Source of the DNA: Ectopseudomonas toyotomiensis
GTDB lineage: Bacteria; Pseudomonadota; Gammaproteobacteria; Pseudomonadales; Pseudomonadaceae
NCBI RefSeq assembly: GCF_900115695.1
Contig: NZ_FOXK01000003.1
Span: 372,001-436,000, forward strand
Direction of reading: 5' to 3'
Length of the DNA: 64,000 nucleotides
Numbering within the stretch: the stretch's first letter is position 1; each line of letters opens with the position of its first letter. This document shows, one piece after another, positions 38,536 through 48,976 of the stretch. The notes under the pieces are model-generated. The model saw nothing but the letters and a program-made list of their open reading frames with translations, did not search any database and was not told where the DNA came from. Both the position numbers and the translations under genes were made by a program.

Positions 38536-38665
38536 GCCGTTGCCATTCCTTTGCGGACACGCCCAGTAAATCTGCGGCTTTGTCGCTCTATCTAGAGTTT
38601 GGTTGGGCCGGAAAACCGGCCTGCCATTACCTTGATCAGTACCCACCACACAGGTTCAATGTTTC

Positions 38666-40114
38666 ATGACGTCAACTAACCCTATTCAACCAGTAGTACT
38701 GTGCGGCGGATCAGGTACGCGACTGTGGCCGCTATCGCGGTCAGGCTTTCCAAAGCAGTTCCTTTGCCTGGTAGGCAACGACAGTTTGTTCCAGCAGTCC
38801 ATCAAGCGTCTTCTGGGTGGTAGTGAGTCAAATGATGCGCCTTCTTCGCCCTACATCGTATGCAATGAAGAACACCGCTTTTTGGCACAAGAGCAACTCA
38901 GGGAGCTTGGGGTCGACAATGCAACATTCCTGCTAGAGCCGGTAGGGCGTAATACCGCACCAGCGCTGACTCTGGCTGCCCTCGCTGCGCGCGAATCGGG
39001 AGCAGATCCAGTCCTTGTAGTTACCCCTGCGGATCAGGCCATCACTGACGACGAGGCTTTCCGCGTTGCGATGTATCGGGCGGTTGAATCTGCGGTTGAA
39101 GGCAACATTGTCATCCTCGGCATTACGCCTGACAGGCCTGAAACGGGCTATGGCTATATCAAGGTGACTTCTGACAAAGAGGTAGTTGCTACCGTTGAGC
39201 GTTTTGTCGAGAAGCCCGATCGGGACACCGCTCAAGCCTATCTGGATGAGGGCGGCTACTACTGGAATGCGGGCTTATTCGTACTCAAGGCCTCGGTATG
39301 GCTAGCGGCTCTGGAGAGCTTTAGACCCGATATTCTTCAGGCTAGCGTTAAGAGCTGGGCGGGCAAGCGAATTGATGGTGTTTTTATTCGACCCGATAAA
39401 GAGGCTTTTACGGCGATTCCTAGCGAATCGATCGATTACGCCGTCATGGAGAAGTGCCCAGGAAGTGCCTTACCCATCAAGATGCTACCGCTGGATGCTG
39501 GCTGGAGTGACCTGGGTGCCTGGGATGCCGTATGGAGCGTGTCGCCCAAGGATGACAAGGGTAATGCCCTTCACGGAGATGTGCTGATAACCGAAAGCAG
39601 TAATTCGCTTGTACATGCCAGCAGCCGCCTTGTAGCACTGGCCGGCGTTGAGAACCTTGTGGTGATTGAAACAGCAGATGCTGTTCTGGTTGCAGACAGA
39701 AGCCGCTGCCAGGACGTTAAGCAGATTGTCAGCCTGCTTAACCAGCAGTCTCGCGAGGAGCACACCCTTCACCGCAAGGTACACCGTCCGTGGGGCTGGT
39801 ATGACAGTATCGATGAGGGTGGACGCTTCAAGGTCAAGCGTATACAGGTCAACCCCAAAGCGAGCCTGAGCCTTCAGAAACACCACCATCGAGCCGAACA
39901 CTGGATCGTAGTGCAGGGGACAGCAGAAATTACGAGAGGTAGTGAAACACTGTTGCTCAGCGAGAACCAGAGTACCTATATCCCCCTTGGTGAGGTTCAT
40001 CGTCTGGCGAATCCTGGCAGCATCCCGTTGGAGATCATTGAAGTGCAGTCTGGCAGCTACCTGGGCGAGGACGACATCGTACGTTTTGATGATCAGTACG
40101 GGAGAAGCCATTGA
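38666..40114 (+). CDS. manC: Mannose-1-phosphate guanylyltransferase/mannose-6-phosphate isomerase
   Basis: A 482-residue bifunctional type II enzyme making GDP-mannose (AlgA/WbpW/ManC group). The nucleotidyltransferase domain (about residues 8-290) carries [20 protein letters not shown] and FVEKPD. The C-terminal cupin isomerase (about 335-478) has [25 protein letters not shown] and the double-stranded beta-helix end. It supplies gmd and fcl downstream in the same locus. No phosphomannomutase is present; AlgC elsewhere could serve. It overlaps ugd by four bases. Confidence 0.95.
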   Translation: MTSTNPIQPVVLCGGSGTRLWPLSRSGFPKQFLCLVGNDSLFQQSIKRLLGGSESNDAPSSPYIVCNEEHRFLAQEQLRELGVDNATFLLEPVGRNTAPALTLAALAARESGADPVLVVTPADQAITDDEAFRVAMYRAVESAVEGNIVILGITPDRPETGYGYIKVTSDKEVVATVERFVEKPDRDTAQAYLDEGGYYWNAGLFVLKASVWLAALESFRPDILQASVKSWAGKRIDGVFIRPDKEAFTAIPSESIDYAVMEKCPGSALPIKMLPLDAGWSDLGAWDAVWSVSPKDDKGNALHGDVLITESSNSLVHASSRLVALAGVENLVVIETADAVLVADRSRCQDVKQIVSLLNQQSREEHTLHRKVHRPWGWYDSIDEGGRFKVKRIQVNPKASLSLQKHHHRAEHWIVVQGTAEITRGSETLLLSENQSTYIPLGEVHRLANPGSIPLEIIEVQSGSYLGEDDIVRFDDQYGRSH

Positions 40115-41277
40115 AAATCGCCATCGCTGGCCTTGGTTACGTCGGCCTGGCCAATGCCGTTCTGCTGGCGCAGCACAACGAGGTCGTGGCTGTGGATCTT
40201 GTCCCTGAAAAGGTTGATCTACTGAACCGCCGCCAAGCGCCCATCCAAGACCCGGAGATCCAGGAGTTTCTGGATAACAAATCACTCAACTTCCGAGCGA
40301 CGCTTAATAAGAACGAAGCCTATGAAGGCGCTGACTTCGTCATCATAGCGACGCCGACAGACTATGACCCTGAGACTAATTACTTCAATACGCAGTCCAT
40401 TGAGGCGGTCATCCGAGATGTCGTTGACATCAATCCCGATGCGCTGATGGTCATCAAGTCGACAGTGCCGGTGGGGTATACAGCAAGGACTCGACAGGAG
40501 TTCAACACGGAAAACCTCATCTTCTCTCCCGAGTTTCTGCGTGAGGGGAAGGCGCTCTACGACAACCTCTATCCAAGCCGAATCGTTGTGGGCGAGCGAT
40601 CGGCCAGGGCTGAAGTGTTTGCAGGGCTTCTGCAGCAAGGGGCGGTTAAGCAGGACGTGCCGGTGCTATTCACTGATAGCACCGAGGCTGAGGCCATCAA
40701 GCTGTTTGCCAACACCTACCTTGCAATGCGTGTCGCATTCTTTAACGAGCTAGATACTTACGCGCTTACACATGATTTGGATACTCGTCAAATTATCGAA
40801 GGCGTATGCCTGGATGATCGTATCGGGTCGCATTATAACAATCCCAGTTTTGGTTATGGCGGCTATTGCCTGCCAAAGGACACCAAGCAACTTCTGGCAA
40901 ATTACCAAAATGTACCTCAAAATATTATTCATGCGATTGTCGAGGCCAATACCACACGCAAGGACTTTATCGCAGAAGATATTTTACGGAGAAACCCTAA
41001 AACAGTAGGGATATATAGATTGGTTATGAAGGCTGGCAGCGACAATTTCCGCGCTTCAGCAGTTCAGGGCATCATGAAACGATTAAAAGCGAAGGGATTA
41101 GATGTAATTGTTTTTGAACCGGCACTTTCAGAATCGCAGTTCTATCGCTCGCGTGTAGTCAGAGACTTGGCGTCATTCAAGAAGGAGGCGGATATCATCG
41201 TCGCAAACCGCTTGAGTGAAACCTTGGCAGATGTCACTGATAAGGTATATACACGTGATCTTTTTGGGGGTGATTAA
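40111..41277 (+). CDS. ugd: UDP-glucose 6-dehydrogenase
   Basis: Oxidises UDP-glucose to UDP-glucuronate. The 388-residue protein has the NAD fold [40 protein letters not shown], and the catalytic Cys253 in [15 protein letters not shown], fitting the short Ugd type of E. coli. GDP-mannose dehydrogenase is less likely given the next gene, a uronate epimerase. Base composition changes inside the gene: the first half matches the host, the last third is AT-rich. Confidence 0.93.
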   Translation: MKIAIAGLGYVGLANAVLLAQHNEVVAVDLVPEKVDLLNRRQAPIQDPEIQEFLDNKSLNFRATLNKNEAYEGADFVIIATPTDYDPETNYFNTQSIEAVIRDVVDINPDALMVIKSTVPVGYTARTRQEFNTENLIFSPEFLREGKALYDNLYPSRIVVGERSARAEVFAGLLQQGAVKQDVPVLFTDSTEAEAIKLFANTYLAMRVAFFNELDTYALTHDLDTRQIIEGVCLDDRIGSHYNNPSFGYGGYCLPKDTKQLLANYQNVPQNIIHAIVEANTTRKDFIAEDILRRNPKTVGIYRLVMKAGSDNFRASAVQGIMKRLKAKGLDVIVFEPALSESQFYRSRVVRDLASFKKEADIIVANRLSETLADVTDKVYTRDLFGGD

Positions 41278-42284
41278 TGAAAGTCCTGGTGACTGGGGTT
41301 GCTGGATTTATAGGTATGCATGTCGCCAAGCGACTGCTTGAGCGCGGCGACGAGGTCTTTGGTATTGATAGTTTAAATGACTATTATGATCCGTCCCTAA
41401 AATTAAAGCGCCTGGAGCAATTAAGCCCCTATACTAACTTTAGGTTCTTTCGAGAAGATATTTCTGATAGTGCTGCCATTGCGAATATTTTCTCTGAAGT
41501 AAGGCCGGAGCGTGTGGTTAATTTGGCAGCGCAGGCCGGTGTCCGTTATTCGCTGCAAAATCCGGGTGCATATATTCAAAGTAATCTAGTAGGCTTTGCC
41601 AATATATTGGAAGGTTGCCGGCGGAATGAGGTTGAGCATTTGGTGTACGCGAGCTCTTCAAGTGTATACGGCGCTAATACGAAAATGCCTTTCTCGGTAC
41701 TCGATAATGTGGATCATCCGGTATCCCTATACGCAGCAACCAAGAAGTCGAACGAGTTGATGGCGCATAGCTATAGTCATTTATATAAATTGCCAACGAC
41801 AGGCTTGCGCTATTTTACAGTATATGGCCCTTGGGGAAGACCAGATATGGCTCCTTGGTTATTTACCTCGGCCATCCTTGAGGGGCGCTCTATTGATGTG
41901 TTTAATCATGGCAAGATGCTTCGAGATTTTACTTATATCGATGATATAGTCGACGGCACCGTGCGTGTGCTTGATCAGATTCCACTGTCTAACCCTCAGT
42001 ATCTTGCTGATGGAGTGGATCCATCGGTAAGTCATGCACCTTATCGTATTTATAATATCGGAAACCATATGCCAGTTGAGCTTATGGAGTTTATAAAATG
42101 CCTTGAGAATGCGCTTGGTATTGAGGCAGTAAAAAATTACCTGCCGATGCAAAACGGAGATGTACCCGCTACCTATGCAGATATAGATGCTATTAGTTCG
42201 GCAGTAGGGTTTGAGCCTCGAACCAATTTGTCCGATGGCATATGGGCTTGGGTAAAGTGGTATAAGGCTCATATAGCATCATGA
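41277..42284 (+). CDS. UDP-glucuronate 4-epimerase (UDP-GalA forming)
   Basis: A 335-residue extended SDR. The NAD motif is TGVAGFIGMHVAKRLLERG, followed by the DSLNDYYDPSLK segment typical of UDP-GlcA 4-epimerases. Catalytic residues are Ser in YASSSSVYG and YAATKK (YxxxK). It directly follows and shares one base with ugd, which makes its presumed substrate. Markedly AT-rich. Confidence 0.92.
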   Translation: MKVLVTGVAGFIGMHVAKRLLERGDEVFGIDSLNDYYDPSLKLKRLEQLSPYTNFRFFREDISDSAAIANIFSEVRPERVVNLAAQAGVRYSLQNPGAYIQSNLVGFANILEGCRRNEVEHLVYASSSSVYGANTKMPFSVLDNVDHPVSLYAATKKSNELMAHSYSHLYKLPTTGLRYFTVYGPWGRPDMAPWLFTSAILEGRSIDVFNHGKMLRDFTYIDDIVDGTVRVLDQIPLSNPQYLADGVDPSVSHAPYRIYNIGNHMPVELMEFIKCLENALGIEAVKNYLPMQNGDVPATYADIDAISSAVGFEPRTNLSDGIWAWVKWYKAHIAS

Positions 42285-43711
42285 GTTTTACTAGTGCGCT
42301 TAAATGGTCTTTTTTAGCCGAGCTTTCTACTAAGTTAATTCAGCCATTTGTTTTTTTAATTTTGGCTTGGTTTCTTACTCCAGAGGATTTTGGGGTAATG
42401 ACAGCCGCTCTCATGGTTATCGCTTTTTCCCAGATATTCTGGGAAGCGGGGATGGGAAAGGCTTTAATTCAACGTCAGACAGAGCTTGATGCGGCAGCTA
42501 ATGCCGCTTTTTGGATTAATATTACTCTTGCAGTATTCATTGTAGCGCTTCTCTATATGTCAGCCTCATCTGTAGCTAGAAATCTTTTCCAAGATGAGCG
42601 TGTCACCGCTGTGCTGAAAGTTATGACTCTTCAGGTAATACTAGGTGCGTTAGGATCTGTACAGAGTGCCCTGCTACAAAAAGATATGGGATTCAAAAAG
42701 CTATTTTGGATTCGCTTTTCAACAGTTAGTTTACCTGGGCTTGCTTCTGTTCCTCTGGCATGGCATGGCTTAGGATATTGGGCTCTAGTCGTTGGAACCT
42801 TGTTTGGTCAGTTAGTTCAAGTATTTATGCTTTGGCGGATGAGCAAATGGAAACCATGCTTTGGTTTTGACGGGAAAGTCGCTATAGAGTTGTCCCGATT
42901 TGGCGCTTGGGTAGGTATAACAGGGCTTCTAGTGTGGTTTTATCAATGGGCTGACGCATTTGTTGTGGGGTTTTATTTGGGAGGGCATGAGCTAGGATTG
43001 TATCGAATGGGCAATCAGTTGGTAGGCTTCGTGTTCGCTTTGCTGATCGTGCCAATACTTCCTGTGATTTATAGTGTATTGGCTTCTTCTGGATTTGATA
43101 AAAATAACTATGGCATCGCTTATAATGATTTAATTAATAAGCTGGTTCAAGTTGGTATTGTCCTTGGTGTTCTTGTTTGCGTTGCTTTTCTAGGGGGGGC
43201 GGAATTTATTTTGGGCGATAGCTGGAAAGGTGTTGGTGTTATTGCTGCTATGTTTGGATTAATCCATGGTTTTGCGTGGATTGTCGGGTTCAATGGAGAG
43301 TATTATCGCGCTGCGGGAATGCCTCATCTAGAAACGCTTGCGTTAGTCGTTTCCATGCCATTGTATCTGGCTTGTTATGTATATTTTGCAGCTATCGGTC
43401 TGCAAGAGTTTTTGTATGCAAGATTCTTTTTGGTGTTTATCGGTATATTGGTTCATTTATTATTTATATCAAAGGTTCTTTCGGTGGATTTTTCTCGGCT
43501 CGGAAGAAATTTTTTAATCACAAGTATTGTTGCTTTTTTCGGTTTTTTGGTTGGAGTCATCCTTAATGACTATATCGAGGATGGGATGATTAAGCTTTTT
43601 ATAATAGAGGTTTCTGTTTTATTGGTTTTCGTCGCGGGCCTGATGATGTTAAATAAGAAAGAATTTTTATTGATTATTTGTTCGATCTCGGTTATGGGGA
43701 AGAAAAAATGA
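42281..43711 (+). CDS. wzx: O-unit flippase (Wzx-like, MOP superfamily)
   Basis: A 476-residue polytopic membrane protein with about 12-14 hydrophobic helices, of the polysaccharide biosynthesis exporter family. It opens MSFTSALKWSFLAELSTKLIQPF and contains LTPEDFGVMTAALMV and the PFxxVLxP-like region near IVPILPVIYS. It should flip lipid-linked repeat units to the periplasm. Relation to the WzxC branch is suggested by length and N-terminal motif. It overlaps both neighbours by four bases. A matching Wzy is not found in the locus. Confidence 0.9.
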   Translation: MSFTSALKWSFLAELSTKLIQPFVFLILAWFLTPEDFGVMTAALMVIAFSQIFWEAGMGKALIQRQTELDAAANAAFWINITLAVFIVALLYMSASSVARNLFQDERVTAVLKVMTLQVILGALGSVQSALLQKDMGFKKLFWIRFSTVSLPGLASVPLAWHGLGYWALVVGTLFGQLVQVFMLWRMSKWKPCFGFDGKVAIELSRFGAWVGITGLLVWFYQWADAFVVGFYLGGHELGLYRMGNQLVGFVFALLIVPILPVIYSVLASSGFDKNNYGIAYNDLINKLVQVGIVLGVLVCVAFLGGAEFILGDSWKGVGVIAAMFGLIHGFAWIVGFNGEYYRAAGMPHLETLALVVSMPLYLACYVYFAAIGLQEFLYARFFLVFIGILVHLLFISKVLSVDFSRLGRNFLITSIVAFFGFLVGVILNDYIEDGMIKLFIIEVSVLLVFVAGLMMLNKKEFLLIICSISVMGKKK

Positions 43712-44472
43712 GTGATAAGGTACAAGATTTTCAAGATGAAGAATATTGCTTCCCCTATCACTACGTAAGTGAAATGCCTAGGAAAGGCGGGTTTGTTCAA
43801 CATTTTGTCGATACGTGGGGTATGAACTACATATCAACTATTGAGTATGTGTTGGAGCGCTTGCAAGAGGTTGACTCATCATCGATAGTTGATGTCGGTT
43901 GTGGTGACGGGCGTCTTGCAAGAGAGATGGCGCTTAATTTTCCAGATAAGTACATAGCTGGTATCGATTATTCTTCGCGTGCAATTGCTCTTGCTAGGGC
44001 CATGAATCAAGATCTAAAGGGAGTGGTATTTCATTCGCTGGATATAACTAGCGAGTCTCATGAGCGTAAGTATGATGTTGCCGTATTGATGGAGGTTTTC
44101 GAACATATTCCCCCTGAAGACTCTGCAAGATTTCTAGAAGGGTTGTGTTCATTGTTAACTCCTGATGGGATTTTATTACTTACGGTTCCTCATTCGAACA
44201 AGCCAGTTGAGTATAAGCATTACAGGCACTTTTCATGTGATTGTATTTCTGAGATTTTTTCTAAGCATTTTGATGTCATTGAGGTAAGGCCTTTTGAGCG
44301 CTCGGGGTTGATTCGGAAATTTTTAGAAGTGATTCTGTGTAATAGGTTCTTTGTGCTGAACAATCGAAGGCTGTCTGGTTTTATATATAAGATACAGAAA
44401 AAATATTTATTTGAATGTGATGAGAAACGATGCCAGCGTATTTTTGTTAAGGCTAGGCTTAAGTCACTATGA
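43708..44472 (+). CDS. Class I SAM-dependent methyltransferase
   Basis: A 254-residue enzyme with the SAM motif I SSIVDVGCGDGRLAREMAL, an acidic end to strand 2 (IAGIDYSSRAI) and the post-motif VLMEVFEHIPPED. It is of the small-molecule (Methyltransf_11-like) type and probably methylates a sugar or lipid-linked glycan; the acceptor is unknown. ATG 43708 overlaps the wzx stop, and its own stop overlaps the next glycosyltransferase, implying translational coupling. Confidence 0.87.
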   Translation: MSDKVQDFQDEEYCFPYHYVSEMPRKGGFVQHFVDTWGMNYISTIEYVLERLQEVDSSSIVDVGCGDGRLAREMALNFPDKYIAGIDYSSRAIALARAMNQDLKGVVFHSLDITSESHERKYDVAVLMEVFEHIPPEDSARFLEGLCSLLTPDGILLLTVPHSNKPVEYKHYRHFSCDCISEIFSKHFDVIEVRPFERSGLIRKFLEVILCNRFFVLNNRRLSGFIYKIQKKYLFECDEKRCQRIFVKARLKSL

Positions 44473-45446
44473 TCTCCGTTATCATCCCTACGCGAAATCG
44501 CGCTGACCTGTTGGCTCAAGCGCTGGACTCTATCGCCTCTCAATGCATGGACAGTTCAGCGTTCGAGGTTGTTGTAGTTGATAATGGGTCAACAGATACT
44601 ACGTCAGATGTAATTGAGGAGTACCGCGGCAGTATTCCTAATTTGATTGGTATCTATGCGCCAGATCCAGGCCTGCACAATGGCCGTCATGCTGGCATGA
44701 TGGCTGCCAAGGGAGAGATACTCGTCTTCGCTGATGATGATATCGAGGCGCTGCCTACTTGGCTGGAAAGTATTGCTGAGGCTTTTCAAGATTCCGATGT
44801 GGCAATGGTTGGAGGGAATAATTACCCGAAATTTCTCGAAGAACCACCTCATTGGCTAAGAAAACTTTGGAAGCGCTCTGATACTCAAGGCTATCATTTT
44901 ATTCCGTCGTTAAGTGTTATTGAGTTCACCCATTCACCCAGGAATATTTCGCCTTATTTAGTATGGGGCTGTAATTTTTCAATTCGTAAAGATGTTTTGC
45001 TCCAGGCTGGAGGATTTCACCCTGACGGAATGCCGCAGGAACTTATTCGCTTTCGTGGTGATGGTGAAACTCATGTTTCACGATTTGTCGAGGGCTCTAA
45101 GATGAAATGCGTATTTCACCCAGGGGCGTCGGTTTATCATAAGGTCACGCCAGAGCGAATGACGATGAGGTATTTCTACCAGCGAGGGTTCAATCAAGGG
45201 ATCTCTGACTCCTATACCTCTCTGCGGGAAGCGCAAAATACTAAAGAAACGATAGAGAATAATCGCTTGCGAGGTATTATCGTTTCAGCTGTTGGTAAAG
45301 TAGCCCGTTTTTTTGAGGGAAGAGAATTGAGACTGGCCTTAGAGGCTTTGCGTAAAGGTCATAAGGACGGTTTTGACTATCACCAACAGGTCTATCGTGA
45401 TGATCTGGAAGTTCGTGAGTGGGTTCATCGCTCGGTTTATTATTGA
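44469..45446 (+). CDS. GT2-family glycosyltransferase
   Basis: A 325-residue inverting glycosyltransferase with a GT-A fold. It opens ISVIIPTRNRADLLAQALDS, has VVVVDNGSTDTTSDV and the metal-binding FADDDIEA (DxD type), then the acceptor-side WGCNFSIRKDVLLQAGGF. No membrane helix. It probably adds one residue of the repeat unit at the cytoplasmic face. Donor unknown. Confidence 0.9.
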   Translation: MISVIIPTRNRADLLAQALDSIASQCMDSSAFEVVVVDNGSTDTTSDVIEEYRGSIPNLIGIYAPDPGLHNGRHAGMMAAKGEILVFADDDIEALPTWLESIAEAFQDSDVAMVGGNNYPKFLEEPPHWLRKLWKRSDTQGYHFIPSLSVIEFTHSPRNISPYLVWGCNFSIRKDVLLQAGGFHPDGMPQELIRFRGDGETHVSRFVEGSKMKCVFHPGASVYHKVTPERMTMRYFYQRGFNQGISDSYTSLREAQNTKETIENNRLRGIIVSAVGKVARFFEGRELRLALEALRKGHKDGFDYHQQVYRDDLEVREWVHRSVYY

Positions 45447-45458
45447 GGAGGATTTCCC

Positions 45459-45887
45459 ATGATTGAGAAAATTGTCTGGGACGGAAAGATGCTTGCATTG
45501 ATATTGCGAGCAAACTATCACGAAGATGGCATACAATTTTTTACCCCAGATGATTTTTCGCAGCAGCTGGGCTATATGAACCGCCCTGAGGGTTATGTGA
45601 TTCCTCCGCATGTACACAATCCAGTGCCGCGAGAAGTTCAGTATACGAAAGAGGTGCTGTTCATAAAGTCAGGCAAGGTAAGAGTTGATTTTTATGATGA
45701 AAATCAAAATTACTTGGAGAGCCGGGCGCTCAGTGAAGGCGATGTAATCCTGCTGGCTTTTGGGGGGCATGGTTTTAAAATGCTGGAGGCGAGTGAGATC
45801 ATTGAGGTCAAACAAGGCCCCTACGCTGGAGAGGCAGATAAAACAAGGTTTGAGCCCCTTGCGACCGAACAGGTGAGATTGAAATAA
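45459..45887 (+). CDS. Cupin-fold protein of unknown function
   Basis: A 142-residue single cupin. The first cupin motif is recognisable as GYVIPPHVH (H51, H53) with E65 and G72; the second gives H104 in AFGGHGF, so a metal site is likely. It is not the FdtA-type isomerase as far as I can see. It lies between a GT2 gene and a DegT aminotransferase, 2 bases from the latter, so a role in making or recognising the amino sugar is plausible. It follows a GAGGAGG ribosome site. Confidence 0.75.
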   Translation: MIEKIVWDGKMLALILRANYHEDGIQFFTPDDFSQQLGYMNRPEGYVIPPHVHNPVPREVQYTKEVLFIKSGKVRVDFYDENQNYLESRALSEGDVILLAFGGHGFKMLEASEIIEVKQGPYAGEADKTRFEPLATEQVRLK

Positions 45888-45889
45888 CT

Positions 45890-47008
45890 ATGAGCTTTAT
45901 TCCTGTTAACGAACCACTCTTAAACGGTAACGAGAAGAAATACTTAGCCGAGTGTATTGATACTGGCTGGATCTCCTCTGAAGGCCCTTTCATTCAGCGT
46001 TTTGAGAAGGAATTTGCTGAGAGCGTGGGGCGTAAATACGCCATTGCCGTCTCTAATGGTACTGCAGCTTTGGATGCAGCGGTGGAGGCGCTTGGATTGG
46101 CGCCTGGCGACGAGGTTATCCTACCGACGTTTACTATTATCTCCTGTATCAGTCAGATTGTTCGTGCAGGGTTAGTGCCAGTATTAGTAGATAGTGATCC
46201 AGTAACCTGGAATATGGATGTGACCCAAGTCGAGGCAAAAATTTCCCCTCGCACGAAGGCAATTATGGCTGTCCATATATATGGCTTGCCTATCGACATG
46301 GCTCCACTGCTAGATATTGCTCGTCGTTATGGACTGAAAGTTATTGAAGATGCAGCCGAAATGCACGGGCAGACCTATCATGGTCGCCCCTGTGGTAGTT
46401 TCGGTGATATTAGTATATTTAGTTTTTATCCGAATAAGCATATTACTACCGGCGAAGGCGGGATGATTGTCACGAATGATGACCATCTGGCTAGCGAATG
46501 TCGGAGTTTGCGTAATCTTTGTTTCCAACCCCATAAACGCTTTGTTCATGAGCGATTGGGGTGGAATCTACGCATGACAAATTTGCAAGCTGCGTTAGGT
46601 GTTGCCCAGCTAGAACGGTTACCCGAGTTTGTACAGCGTAAGCGTCAGATGGGAGCTCTTTATCAATCTGGTTTAGCTGGCGTATCTGGTTTGCAGTTAC
46701 CACTGGCGAGCACCTCCTACGCTGAAAATATTTACTGGGTCTTTGGCGTGATATTGGATGCTAGTGTTCCGTTTGATGCAGAAGAAGCAATGAGGCGCCT
46801 TGGTAAGATGGGGATTGGAACTCGACCATTTTTTTGGTCAATGCATGAGCAGCCTGTCTTTCAGAAAATGGGATTGTTTTGTGGTGAGCGCCACCCTGTT
46901 TCGGAGAATATGTCCCGACGTGGATTTTATGTTCCTAGTGGACTGGGATTGACTCAAGAACAACAGGAAACTGTTATCGACGCTGTACGTACAATTATGG
47001 ATAGCTGA
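45890..47008 (+). CDS. DegT/DnrJ/EryC1-family sugar aminotransferase (perosamine synthase-like)
   Basis: A 372-residue PLP-dependent nucleotide-sugar aminotransferase. The PLP Lys is K183 in FYPNKHITTGEGG; other family blocks are IPVNEPLLNGNEKKYL, GWISSEGPFIQRFE, VSNGTAALDAAVEALGL, MAVHIYGLPIDM and MTNLQAALGVAQLERL. The N-terminal pattern resembles GDP-perosamine synthases such as V. cholerae RfbE, and gmd in the same locus makes the needed GDP-4-keto-6-deoxymannose. Other 4-amino sugars remain possible. The retained Lys excludes the ColD-type deoxygenation variant, which has His there. Confidence 0.9.
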   Translation: MSFIPVNEPLLNGNEKKYLAECIDTGWISSEGPFIQRFEKEFAESVGRKYAIAVSNGTAALDAAVEALGLAPGDEVILPTFTIISCISQIVRAGLVPVLVDSDPVTWNMDVTQVEAKISPRTKAIMAVHIYGLPIDMAPLLDIARRYGLKVIEDAAEMHGQTYHGRPCGSFGDISIFSFYPNKHITTGEGGMIVTNDDHLASECRSLRNLCFQPHKRFVHERLGWNLRMTNLQAALGVAQLERLPEFVQRKRQMGALYQSGLAGVSGLQLPLASTSYAENIYWVFGVILDASVPFDAEEAMRRLGKMGIGTRPFFWSMHEQPVFQKMGLFCGERHPVSENMSRRGFYVPSGLGLTQEQQETVIDAVRTIMDS

Positions 47009-47012
47009 TGTG

Positions 47013-47777
47013 ATGAAGGTTTTTGATCAATATGCCCGTTATTATGATCTGTTGTATCGAGATAAAGATTATCATGGCGAGGCTGATTTTATACTTTCCT
47101 TACTGCGCAGATATGCTCCTGGCAGTAAGGCAATCTTTGAGATGGGATGTGGGACAGGTATTCATGCCAAAATGTTTGTCGAGGCAGGCCATAGTGTTCA
47201 TGGTATCGATTTAAGCGACACAATGTTGAAGGCTGCAATACTTCGCCGTGAAGCGCTTGTGCCAGATATGCGTGAACGTTTGGCGTTTTCTCCTGGTGAT
47301 GTGCGTAGCTATCGTTCCGGGCGCAAGTTTGATGTGGTGCTGTCGCTCTTTCACGTATTCAGTTATCAAAATGAGAATGCTGATCTACAAGCTGCTTTCT
47401 CCACTGCTGCGACGCATTTAGATGCTGGCGGTATATTCATTTTTGACTACTGGTATGGCCCTGCTGTACTTGCTCAGCGTCCTGAAACAAGGGTTAAGCG
47501 GCTGGATGACGGAGAGTTATCTGTTTTGCGGATCGCTGAGTCTTTAGTGTATGAGCAACGGAATGTTGTTGAGGTTAATTATGAAACATATATCAGAACT
47601 GCTGACGCTGCCGACTTGATTCGAGAAAAGCACTGTATGCGCTATTTGTTTTTGCCGGAGATTGAATTGTTGGCGGAGTTGCATGGCTTTGAACCTGTTG
47701 CTCATCGTGCATGGCTTAGCGATTCGGAACCTTCGATTGAGTCGTGGGCGAGCTTTTCGATTTTGAGGAAAAAATGA
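47013..47777 (+). CDS. Class I SAM-dependent methyltransferase
   Basis: A 254-residue methyltransferase. It opens MKVFDQYARYYDLLYRDKDY, has SAM motif I IFEMGCGTGIHAKMFVEAG, then HGIDLSDTMLK and DVVLSLFHVFSYQ. The type is common in sugar-modification loci. A GTG one codon upstream (47010) is an alternative start. It follows the aminotransferase by a few bases and overlaps the next gene by four, so N- or O-methylation of the amino sugar is a reasonable but unproven idea. Confidence 0.87.
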   Translation: MKVFDQYARYYDLLYRDKDYHGEADFILSLLRRYAPGSKAIFEMGCGTGIHAKMFVEAGHSVHGIDLSDTMLKAAILRREALVPDMRERLAFSPGDVRSYRSGRKFDVVLSLFHVFSYQNENADLQAAFSTAATHLDAGGIFIFDYWYGPAVLAQRPETRVKRLDDGELSVLRIAESLVYEQRNVVEVNYETYIRTADAADLIREKHCMRYLFLPEIELLAELHGFEPVAHRAWLSDSEPSIESWASFSILRKK

Positions 47778-48976
47778 AGGTCGGTATCGTATTGGAGCAA
47801 CGACTGCACAGTGGCGGTGGTTTTCAGCAGGCGCTTAATGCAATAATTCAATTTATTAAAATTTGCCCTTCATGGGTTTCGATAAATATTTATACAACTG
47901 TAGCTGAAAATGTTAAGCATGATTCTTTGCGTAATGTTTCAGTTCAATATGTGCGTTCTGGCTTCTTGGAGCGTATAACGAGCCTCCTGCTAGCAAATGA
48001 GTTTTTAGCTTCCGCCCCGCTTACAGCGAAAATGAACTTAACTACACGGCTCGAGAGCAAGATGCTCGCTCAGGGTGTGGAGATTGTTTATTTTGTTGGT
48101 CCATCTAACTATGCGCTATCACTTCGTTATCTTCCATATATATTTACAGTATGGGATGTGTGTCATCGCGATCATCCAGAGTTTCCCGAGGTCTCTAGTA
48201 AAGGTGAGTTTTTTCGCCGTGAAGCGCTCTATCGTAACGCGATAAATCGCTCATATTTGACATTGACGGACTCTGAAGAATTGAAGCGTAAGCTTTGTAA
48301 TATTTATGGTGCGGATGAGCAGCGATTACTTTCAATGCCATTTCAGCCTGCTCCTTTTTCTAATCTATTTAACTGTCACGATCTCAAAGAGATTGAGTCA
48401 AAATTCAACTTGCCTGCTGATTATATTTTCTACCCCGCTCAATTTTGGCCTCATAAAAATCACGTGCGCATTTTGCAGGCGCTTGCGATTCTTCGTAGTA
48501 AAGGTAAGTGCTATTCGGCTGTTTTTTGTGGCGGTGACCAAGAGAACAAAAAGACTATACAAGTTCTTGCGGAGAGTTTGGGGCTTTCACGACAGATAGT
48601 GTTTACAGGCTTCGTAAGTGAGCGCGACATGTCTGGGCTCTATGCTCTTTCCAAGGTATTGGTGATGCCAACTTATTTTGGTCCTACTAATCTTCCTCCT
48701 CTAGAGGCATGGTTAGCGGAAAAACCTGTTGTGTACTCTGAGCCTTTAAAAGCCCAGGTGGGCTGTGCCGCTTTATGTATTGATCCGGATTCTGCAGTTG
48801 AACTTGCTACTGCAGTTGAGCGTATTTATAGTGATGATGATCTTGTGGCGGAACTAGTTTTGGCTGGAAAGAGACGGCTCAAGGAGTTTGATTCTATGCG
48901 CATAGATTCCGAGAATAAGCTCTTAGAAGTGCTTGAAATATTTAACTGCCGAAAAGCTTGCTGGGGAAAGGTATAA
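47774..48976 (+). CDS. GT4-family glycosyltransferase
   Basis: A 400-residue retaining glycosyltransferase with a GT-B fold. The C-terminal half shows the donor site: [32 protein letters not shown] and the EX7E motif in [16 protein letters not shown]. An N-terminal Gly-rich segment [15 protein letters not shown] fits the acceptor domain. It shares bases with the following gmd start (TAATG). Very AT-rich. Linkage unknown. Confidence 0.9.
   Translation: MKVGIVLEQRLHSGGGFQQALNAIIQFIKICPSWVSINIYTTVAENVKHDSLRNVSVQYVRSGFLERITSLLLANEFLASAPLTAKMNLTTRLESKMLAQGVEIVYFVGPSNYALSLRYLPYIFTVWDVCHRDHPEFPEVSSKGEFFRREALYRNAINRSYLTLTDSEELKRKLCNIYGADEQRLLSMPFQPAPFSNLFNCHDLKEIESKFNLPADYIFYPAQFWPHKNHVRILQALAILRSKGKCYSAVFCGGDQENKKTIQVLAESLGLSRQIVFTGFVSERDMSGLYALSKVLVMPTYFGPTNLPPLEAWLAEKPVVYSEPLKAQVGCAALCIDPDSAVELATAVERIYSDDDLVAELVLAGKRRLKEFDSMRIDSENKLLEVLEIFNCRKACWGKV

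Noticed and set aside
38601..38621. GGCCGG-AAAA-CCGGCC hairpin upstream of manC
   Set aside because: The stem is only 6 bp and has no T-tract, so it is not claimed as a terminator or operator.
42281..43711. The Wzx-like gene as the missing Wzy polymerase
   Set aside because: Its length, N-terminal motif and even spread of helices fit the MOP flippase family, and it lacks the large periplasmic loop typical of Wzy.
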